A DNA stretch of 64,000 nt from JBBWZH01 sp035544115 (GTDB taxonomy: Bacteria > Actinomycetota > Actinomycetes > Mycobacteriales > CADCTP01): NCBI GenBank assembly GCA_963714145.1, contig OY970235.1, positions 4,092,001 through 4,156,000 of the forward strand, read 5' to 3'. Shown here one piece after another: positions 58,818-64,000 of the stretch. Numbering within the stretch: position 1 is the first letter of the stretch; each line of letters starts with the position of its first letter. The position numbers were made by a program, and so were the translations under genes. The notes under the pieces are model-generated. The model saw only the letters and a program-made list of their open reading frames with translations, was not told the origin of the DNA and ran no database searches.

Positions 58818-59567
58818 CTACGTGATCTCGGGAGCTGCGGCGTCGGGGACGCGGCCGAAGTAGGCCGCGCGGAGCAGGTCAAGGTCGTCGGCTTCGGACG
58901 CGGCGCGGCGCAACACGACCCTGCCGATGTCGAGCACCACCACGTCGTCGGCCACCGCCACCGCGGCCTCGACCGCCTGCTCGACCAGCACGATGCCGAT
59001 GCCGGTCGCCTTCAGGGCGGCCACCGCGGCCATCACCTCGGCGACGATCGACGGGGCGAGCCCGCCGGACGGCTCATCGAGCATGAGCAACGCGGGCTTG
59101 GCCATCAGCGCCTGGCCGATGGCGACCATCTGCTGCTGTCCGCCCGACAGCGTGCCGGCCACGGTGCGCCCGCGTGCGGCCAGCGCCGGGAACAGCTCGT
59201 ACACGCGGGCCAGTTCGGCCGGCAGCCGGCGCCGACCGATGCCGAGCGCGTACCCGCCGATGAGGAGGTTCTCCTCCACCGTGCGCCGGTGGAAGATCCG
59301 CTTTCCCTCCTGGACGAAGCCGATGCCCTGGCGCACCCGGCGGTGCGCCGGTAGCCGGGTGATGTCCGCACCCCGGTAGCGCACGGAGCCCGCGCTGACC
59401 CGGTTGAGCCCAGCGACCGCCCGCAGCGTGGTGGTCTTGCCGGCGCCGTTGCGGCCGAGCAGCGCGGTGATCCGCCCGGGCGCGACCGAGAACGACACGT
59501 CCCACACCACCCGCAGGTCCCCGTACCCGGTGCCGAGGCCACGCACGTCGAGCAACTCGTCAGCCAT
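58818..59567 (-). CDS. Liv-type ABC transporter ATPase, LivF-like
   Basis: The product has 249 residues, with Walker A GRNGAGKTT, LSGGQQQMVAIGQALMAKPA (signature), Walker B LLMLDEPSGGLAPSI, the switch His region lost in VLVEQAVEAAVAVADDVVVL, and FVQEGKRIFHRRTVEENLLI typical of LivF. ATG 59567 or the preceding GTG 59570 is possible. It is the last gene of livH-livMG-livF, separated from livMG by 339 bp of repeats that are copies of the gene-junction sequence. With LivMG and LivH it powers import of the ligand of the receptor at 63160. Confidence 0.9.
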   Translation of the reverse strand: MADELLDVRGLGTGYGDLRVVWDVSFSVAPGRITALLGRNGAGKTTTLRAVAGLNRVSAGSVRYRGADITRLPAHRRVRQGIGFVQEGKRIFHRRTVEENLLIGGYALGIGRRRLPAELARVYELFPALAARGRTVAGTLSGGQQQMVAIGQALMAKPALLMLDEPSGGLAPSIVAEVMAAVAALKATGIGIVLVEQAVEAAVAVADDVVVLDIGRVVLRRAASEADDLDLLRAAYFGRVPDAAAPEIT

Positions 59568-59908
59568 CACCGCACCACCCACAACGCCACAACATCCCCA
59601 CCACGAACAGCCGGACGGCCATCACCGCACCCCACCCCCGACACGGCGACATCGCCCACCACCAACAGCCGGACAGCCATCACCGCACCCACCCGCAACG
59701 CGCCGAGATCGCTCGCCACGAACAGCCCCAGCCATCACAGCACCCACCCGCAACGCGCCGAGATCGCTCGCCACGAGCAGCCCAGCCGTCACCACACCAC
59801 CACCCACAACCCCGCGACATCCCCCACCACCAACAGCCGAACAACCATCACCGCACCACCACCCACAACCCCGCGACATCCCCCACCACCAACAGCCGAA
59901 CAACCATC
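59565..59908. repeat. Array of about six 55-60-bp repeats between livMG and livF
   Basis: CCATCACCGCAC-type starts recur at about 59565, 59620, 59678, 59733, 59788, 59846 and 59906. Each unit looks like the end of livMG plus the start of livF (ATCACCGCACC...CAACGCGGCGAGATCGC). No gene is supported here. The last two units are nearly identical, so this is recent tandem amplification of a gene junction. Confidence 0.85.
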
Positions 59909-61859
59909 ACCGCACCTCCGCCTGCAACGCGGCGAGGTCGCTGATCCGCTCGTCCGGCTGCACGCCCAGGTACTCGCGCAGCACCGCCGGGTGGTGCTCG
60001 ATTTCCGCCGGCGGGCCGCTGGCGATGACCTGCCCCTGCGCCAGCACGTGGATGTGGTCGGCGAGGCTGAGCACCAACCGGAAGTTGTGCTCCACCAGCA
60101 GGACGGTGCCGCCGGCGTCGCGGATGCGGCGGATCAGTCCGGCCAGCGTGTCGATCTCGGCCTCGTCCAGCCCGGACGCGGCCTCGTCGAGCAGCAGCAG
60201 CTTGGGGTGGGCCACCAGGGCGCAGGCCACCTCGAGCAGCCGCCGGGTGCCCAGCGGCAGCGCCGCGGCGTCCGCGTCGGCCAGGTCGGCGATGCCGACC
60301 AGTTCGAGGGCGTGCCGGGCCTCGCGCAGGTCCGCCGCACGCACCCGCCGGTAGCCGGGCAGCCGCAACACGGCCGAGACGAGCGACCGGTACGGCATCA
60401 TGTACCGGCCCACGGCGACGGCCTCGAGCACGCTCAGCCCGGCCGGCACGATCGGCGTCTGGAACGTGCGCGCCACACCGGCCCGGGCGACGAGGTGCGG
60501 CCGGCGCCCGGGTTCGCGGCCGCCGACAGTGATCGAGCCGGCGTCGGCGCCGTAGAAGCCGCCGATGACGTTCAGCAGCGTGGTCTTGCCCGATCCGTTC
60601 GGCCCGATCAATGCGGTCACCTGACCCGGCACCGCGGACAGCGACACGTCGCGGAGTGCCTGCAGGCCGCTGAACCGCTTGCTGATTCCGTGCACGGCCA
60701 GCTCCGCCCCGCCGATCGCGTCCACTGCCCCGGCCCCCCGCGATACCGACGCCTCCCCCGGCACCCCCGGCTCCCGCTGCGCCCGCTGATCCCCCGGCCG
60801 CGGTACCGGCGCCCCCCGCTGGACTCCCGCTTCCCGCTGGACTCCCGCCTCCCGCTGGGCACCCGCCTCCCGCTGCGCCCGCTGATCCCCCGGCTGCCGG
60901 CGGCGGAGTAGCTGCGTGCCGCGGCGGCCGAGGCGGCGCATGATGCCGGCCAGCCCTTCGGCGAGCAGCACGCCGCCGATGATGAGGAACGCGCCGTACA
61001 CGACCAGTGCGTACTTCTGGAACGAGGTGGACTCCATCGGCCCGAACTGCATGATGGCGGCTCCGACCAGCGCGCCGTAGACGCTCGCCGAGCCGCCCAG
61101 GATGGAGGCGGCGAGGATGCTCACCGCGAGCGAGAAGTCGAAGGCCGTCGGCGAGATGTAGTGGTCGAGGTTGGCGAACAGGGTGCCGGCCACGCCGGCG
61201 GGCACGCTGCCCAGGGCGTAGGCGGTGAGCTTGAGCCGGTAGACCGAGATGCCGGTCGAGGCGGCGAGCACCGGGCTCTGCCGCAGCACCCGGAACGCGG
61301 CGCCGTGCCGGGACGTGACGAGGTTGCGCAGGACCAGGAACCACAGCACGGTCACCGCGGTGACGAACAGGTAGTAGTCCGGGCCGGCGAGTTCCCGGCC
61401 GAAGAGCGTTGGGAAGCCGAGGCCGACCAGGCCGATCCGGCCGCCGGTCTGGTCCGGGAACATCGCGATCAGGTCGGGGACGAGCAGCACGAGGAAGAAC
61501 GACGTCATCGCGAGCGACCAGCTGCCCAGCCGCAACCCGGGGATGCCGGTGATCAGCCCGACAACCAGCGCGGCCGCCGCGGACGCCAGCAGTTGCAGCA
61601 GGATATCGGTGTGCCCGTGGGTGCCGAGGTACCCGGAGAGGTAGGCGCCCACCGCGTAGACGGCCGCCTGGCCGAGCGCCAGCTCGCCGGCGTAGCCCAG
61701 GCTGAGGTTGAGCCCGCTGACCAGCAGCGCGAGGATGCAGGTCAGCTCGATCTGCCGCTGGGTGCTGAGGTCCAGGCCCAGCTGCGGCAGCCCGACCAGC
61801 ACAACGGCGAGCACCGCCGGCAGCAGCCACCCGGGCAGGCGGCGAATCGTCGGCAGCAT
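59907..61859 (-). CDS. Fused Liv-type ABC permease-ATPase (LivM-LivG)
   Basis: The product has 650 residues. Residues 1-317 are a LivM permease (LSLGYAGELALGQAAVYAVG, AFRVLRQSPVLAASTGISVY, SILAASILGGSASVYGALVG). Residues about 318-375 are an Arg/Gln/Gly repeat linker (QREAGVQREAGVQRG). Residues 380-650 are a LivG ATPase (GPNGSGKTTLLNVIGGFYGA, LPLGTRRLLEVACAL as a weak signature, KLLLLDEAASGLDEAEID, VEHNFRLVLSLADHIHVLAQ). The frame is continuous without a stop. ATG 61859 overlaps the livH stop (ATGA). Confidence 0.88.
   Translation of the reverse strand: MLPTIRRLPGWLLPAVLAVVLVGLPQLGLDLSTQRQIELTCILALLVSGLNLSLGYAGELALGQAAVYAVGAYLSGYLGTHGHTDILLQLLASAAAALVVGLITGIPGLRLGSWSLAMTSFFLVLLVPDLIAMFPDQTGGRIGLVGLGFPTLFGRELAGPDYYLFVTAVTVLWFLVLRNLVTSRHGAAFRVLRQSPVLAASTGISVYRLKLTAYALGSVPAGVAGTLFANLDHYISPTAFDFSLAVSILAASILGGSASVYGALVGAAIMQFGPMESTSFQKYALVVYGAFLIIGGVLLAEGLAGIMRRLGRRGTQLLRRRQPGDQRAQREAGAQREAGVQREAGVQRGAPVPRPGDQRAQREPGVPGEASVSRGAGAVDAIGGAELAVHGISKRFSGLQALRDVSLSAVPGQVTALIGPNGSGKTTLLNVIGGFYGADAGSITVGGREPGRRPHLVARAGVARTFQTPIVPAGLSVLEAVAVGRYMMPYRSLVSAVLRLPGYRRVRAADLREARHALELVGIADLADADAAALPLGTRRLLEVACALVAHPKLLLLDEAASGLDEAEIDTLAGLIRRIRDAGGTVLLVEHNFRLVLSLADHIHVLAQGQVIASGPPAEIEHHPAVLREYLGVQPDERISDLAALQAEVR
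60735..60905. repeat. In-frame 27-bp-type repeat in LivM-LivG linker
   Basis: CTCCCGCTGCGCCCGCTGATCCCCCGG occurs at about 60771 and 60868, with GGACTCCCGCTTCCCGCT units between them. It encodes the Q-R-E-A-G-rich linker that joins permease and ATPase. Confidence 0.75.
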
Positions 61860-62731
61860 CAGACCATCCGCTCCTGGGCGCGGCCGAACAGGCCGGCGGG
61901 CCGGGCGAGCAGGATCAGCAGCAGCACGCCGAAGATCGTCAGGTTGACGTAGGTGCTGCCGAAGTAGCGGGCCGCGTACTGCTCGGTCAGCCCGATCGCG
62001 AACCCGCCGACCACACCGCCGCCGATGCTGCCGAACCCGCCGAGGGCGAGCGCCACGAAGCCCTTCAGCGCCAGCGCCGAACCGAGGGTGGCGACCGCGA
62101 ACGTCTTGGGCCCCACCACCGGGCCGACCGCGCCGGCCAGCACGCCGGAGACGGCGAAGGCACCCAGGGTCAGCATCCGCACGTTGATGCCGCGCAGCGC
62201 GGCCGCCTCGCGGTCTTCGGCCATCGCGAGCACGGCCAGCCCGGTCATGCTGTGCCGGCTGTAGTAGATGAGCCCGATGGCGAGCACGATCGCCACCACG
62301 ATCAGCACCACCTCGACCGGCAGCACCCGGCCGCCGAACAGGGTCCACACGGTGGTGTCGGCCTGGCCCTTGCCGCTGAAGAAGGGGACGGTCAGCGGCT
62401 GGCTGCCCCAGATGAGCTGACTCGCCCCGTTGATCAGGGTCGCGACGCCGACCGTGGTGACCAGCTGTGCCTCGGTGCCGCGGACGGTCCGGATGGCGAA
62501 CCGCTCCTCGGCCACCGCGACCACGCCGACCGCCCCCGCCGCCAGCAGGAACACCGCCAGCACCGGCCACTGCGCGACGGCCAGCCCCCAGTACGCCAGG
62601 AACGTGCCGAGCATCAGCAGCTGGGCGTGGGCGAAGTTGAACGTCCCGGACGCGGTGAACACGATGTTGTAGCCGAGCGCGACGAGCGCGTAGACGGCCC
62701 CCAGCGAGAGCCCGCCCCAGATCAGGGTCAC
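61859..62731 (-). CDS. Liv-type ABC transporter permease LivH
   Basis: The product has 290 residues from GTG 62731. This start has AGGGAGG at a 6-nt spacing and leaves the KstR2 box 49 bp upstream. GTG 62767 would give 12 more residues but no ribosome site. Motifs: LGAVYALVALGYNIVFTASG, TFNFAHAQLLMLGTFLAYWG, TVGVATLINGASQLIWG, RGINVRMLTLGAFAVSGVLA, ALALGGFGSIGGGVVGGFAI. It forms the channel with the LivM half of LivMG. It is regulated by KstR2 box 8. Confidence 0.9.
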   Translation of the reverse strand: MTLIWGGLSLGAVYALVALGYNIVFTASGTFNFAHAQLLMLGTFLAYWGLAVAQWPVLAVFLLAAGAVGVVAVAEERFAIRTVRGTEAQLVTTVGVATLINGASQLIWGSQPLTVPFFSGKGQADTTVWTLFGGRVLPVEVVLIVVAIVLAIGLIYYSRHSMTGLAVLAMAEDREAAALRGINVRMLTLGAFAVSGVLAGAVGPVVGPKTFAVATLGSALALKGFVALALGGFGSIGGGVVGGFAIGLTEQYAARYFGSTYVNLTIFGVLLLILLARPAGLFGRAQERMV

Positions 62732-62779
62732 CCGGATCCTCCCTGGTGCGACTACAGGTCGGGCCACTCTAGCCCACCA

Positions 62780-62793
62780 ACCAAGCGCTTGCT
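62780..62793. promoter_or_regulatory. KstR2 operator (box 8), livH-livMG-livF
   Basis: ACCAAGCGCTTGCT is identical to boxes 6 and 9. It is 49 bp upstream of the livH GTG at 62731 on the minus strand. Confidence 0.88.
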
Positions 62794-63127
62794 ATGCGGT
62801 GGCACGGAGATCCTCTGACACCTGGGCGCCAGCCGAGCGCGTTCCCGCCGGCCCCGCTGACCGCGCTGACCGCGCTGACCGCGCCGATGTTGGTTGTCGG
62901 ACGCTCAGTTCGTCGGCCGCCCAGTTCGTCGGCCGCCGCCCAGCGTCGCTATCGCAACGCTGCCGCGGGGGCGCCACGGTCCCGCTGTCGCCGCCGCCCG
63001 CCGGGCAACGGTCCCCTCCGCATCCTGGATCGCAACGCTGCGGCCGCCGCCCACTGCGTCCGACGGGCCCGCTTCACATTCCGGTAACGCCGCCTTGACC
63101 AGGCAACCCGGGACCCCTACCTTCCCA
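62794..63127. other. 334-bp divergent intergenic region with short repeats
   Basis: It lies between the two KstR2 boxes of the liv operon and the receptor gene. It contains GCTGACCGC tandem units (about 62859-62884), CAGTTCGTCGGCCGCC twice (about 62907-62940) and ATCGCAACGCTGC twice (62951, 63030). No coding gene is supported. It probably holds both promoters. Confidence 0.65.
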
Positions 63128-63141
63128 ACCAAGCGCTTGCT
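63128..63141. promoter_or_regulatory. KstR2 operator (box 9), receptor gene
   Basis: ACCAAGCGCTTGCT lies 18 bp before the ATG of the substrate-binding gene and is followed by the ribosome site GAGGAGAAG. Confidence 0.88.
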
Positions 63142-63159
63142 AACTGAGGAGAAGCTGAC

Positions 63160-64000
63160 ATGCGTCATCGACGGGCCGTGGTGGCCGCCCTCGGCAGCTC
63201 GCTGCTGCTGCTGGCCGCGGCATGCAGTTCCGACCAGACCAACTCCGCCAGCGGCAGCGGCGGCGACACCGTCCGGGTGATGGTGAGCGCCGGACTCAGC
63301 AGGCAGGGCACGCTCGGCCGCAACGCCGCCATGACCGTGCAGGCGGTGAAGGCGTCGGCCGCGGTGCTGAACAAGGCCGGCGGCATCAACGGCAAGCAGA
63401 TCCAGGTGGACGTCGTCGACGACCAGGGCAACCCGACCACCGCGGTCACCAAGCTGCAAGAGGCGATCAACTCGGGCAAGAAGCCGCTGGCCTGGCTGGA
63501 CAGCGGCCCATCCAACCTGGCCGCGGCGACCCTGCCCATCCTGAACCAGAACAAGATCCTCTCGTTCAACATCGGGCCGACCAAGGACTCGTCCGACGCG
63601 TCGAAGCTGCCGTACAACTTCGACCTGTCGCCGTCGCCGACCACCTACGCGAAGGCGTTCTGCCCGTACGCCAAGCAGCAGGGCAACACCAAGGTCGCGA
63701 TCCTGTACGCCGACGACGCGTACGGCGGCGCGCTCGGCCCGGCGATCCAGAAGGACTGTGAAGCCGGCGGCGCGACGGTCACCGGCATCGACAAGTTCGA
63801 CGACACCGCGCTGGACATGACCCCGCAGCTGCAGAAGCTGCAGGGCGGCAACCCGCAGACGCTCATCCTGGTCGGGTACGGCGCTCCGGTCGGCTACGTG
63901 CTCAAGGGCCTGACCAAGATCGGGTGGAACCTGCCGGTGCTCGGTGACATCGCCGTCGCCGCGACCGACATCGTGGTGAACCCGGCGCCGGCCGGCCTGC
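63160..64000 (+). CDS. Liv-type ABC transporter substrate-binding lipoprotein (partial, 3' end outside window)
   Basis: The frame runs from ATG 63160 to the right edge (280 codons seen). The signal is MRHRRAVVAALGSSLLLLAA then lipobox AAAC with Cys22. The mature part is a type I periplasmic-binding fold of the LivK/Peripla_BP_6 family: VMVSAGLSRQGTLGRNAAMT, KAGGINGKQIQVDVVDDQGN, VAILYADDAYGGALGPAIQK. It is divergent from livH-livMG-livF and has its own KstR2 box. It is the specificity component of a transporter that is expected to import a steroid-related acid rather than amino acids. Confidence 0.9.
   Translation, partial: MRHRRAVVAALGSSLLLLAAACSSDQTNSASGSGGDTVRVMVSAGLSRQGTLGRNAAMTVQAVKASAAVLNKAGGINGKQIQVDVVDDQGNPTTAVTKLQEAINSGKKPLAWLDSGPSNLAAATLPILNQNKILSFNIGPTKDSSDASKLPYNFDLSPSPTTYAKAFCPYAKQQGNTKVAILYADDAYGGALGPAIQKDCEAGGATVTGIDKFDDTALDMTPQLQKLQGGNPQTLILVGYGAPVGYVLKGLTKIGWNLPVLGDIAVAATDIVVNPAPAGL

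Noticed and set aside
59565..59908. CRISPR-like array of regularly spaced repeats
   Set aside because: Units are contiguous, without unique spacers, and match the gene junction beside them; there are no cas genes.

Overview
The window is very GC-rich, with GTG/TTG starts, TGA-overlapping operons, LLM/F420-type and SDR enzymes and actinobacterial-type operators. It comes from a high-GC actinomycete, probably of the Micromonosporales/Pseudonocardiales kind; the sequence alone does not resolve the genus.

Left part (1-13150). There are two tandem secreted TolB/PD40 beta-propeller proteins, the first cut by the window edge. Next is an amino-sugar/peptidoglycan salvage locus: a CUT1 sugar ABC transporter (two permeases and a lipoprotein receptor) and a ROK regulator on the minus strand, divergent from a GH89 alpha-N-acetylglucosaminidase, a MurQ etherase and a BadF-type amino-sugar kinase on the plus strand. 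It ends with a 577-residue protein that has an N-terminal LQRAAGNRAV motif of the kind seen in contractile-injection-system (eCIS) associated proteins and a putative zinc phospholipase-like core.

Main part (13266-56160 and 58818-64000). This is a large steroid C/D-ring (HIP) catabolic gene set tied together by at least nine near-identical copies of the KstR2 operator (AnCAAGCGCTTGnT). Recognisable members are kstR2, fadD3, fadA6, fadE30, fadE31 with a small partner, echA20, ipdF, ipdC, ipdB and ipdA, plus further SDRs, a MaoC pair, a second thiolase and a second acyl-CoA synthetase. In order: FadD3 makes HIP-CoA, FadE/hydratase/SDR/thiolase steps shorten the propionyl chain, IpdF and IpdC oxidise the ring, EchA20 opens ring D, IpdAB opens ring C, and FadE31-partner/FadA6 finish. 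The same operators also control genes outside the mycobacterial core regulon: a CUT2-type ABC transporter, a complete Liv-type ABC transporter with a fused permease-ATPase, a hydantoinase A/B pair, an ADP-forming acyl-CoA synthetase with a class III CoA-transferase, an SMP-30 lactonase-like protein and a TIM-barrel isomerase-like protein. No Mce4 system is in the window. A TetR/amidohydrolase pair with its own double operator sits inside the cluster.

Between HyuB and the Liv operon lies a DUF222-HNH (13E12-like) gene with a perfect LexA box at its start.

A second theme is repetition. Minisatellite-like repeats occur in protein linkers and ends (unit lengths 42, 54, 81 and 90 bp, all multiples of three) and in intergenic gaps (53 bp and about 55-60 bp, not held to threes). 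One is a tandem duplication that copied the 5' end of a CoA-transferase gene, and others have displaced start codons. Two SDR-like proteins lack catalytic residues, and a GNAT-like acyltransferase gene carries two frameshifts.
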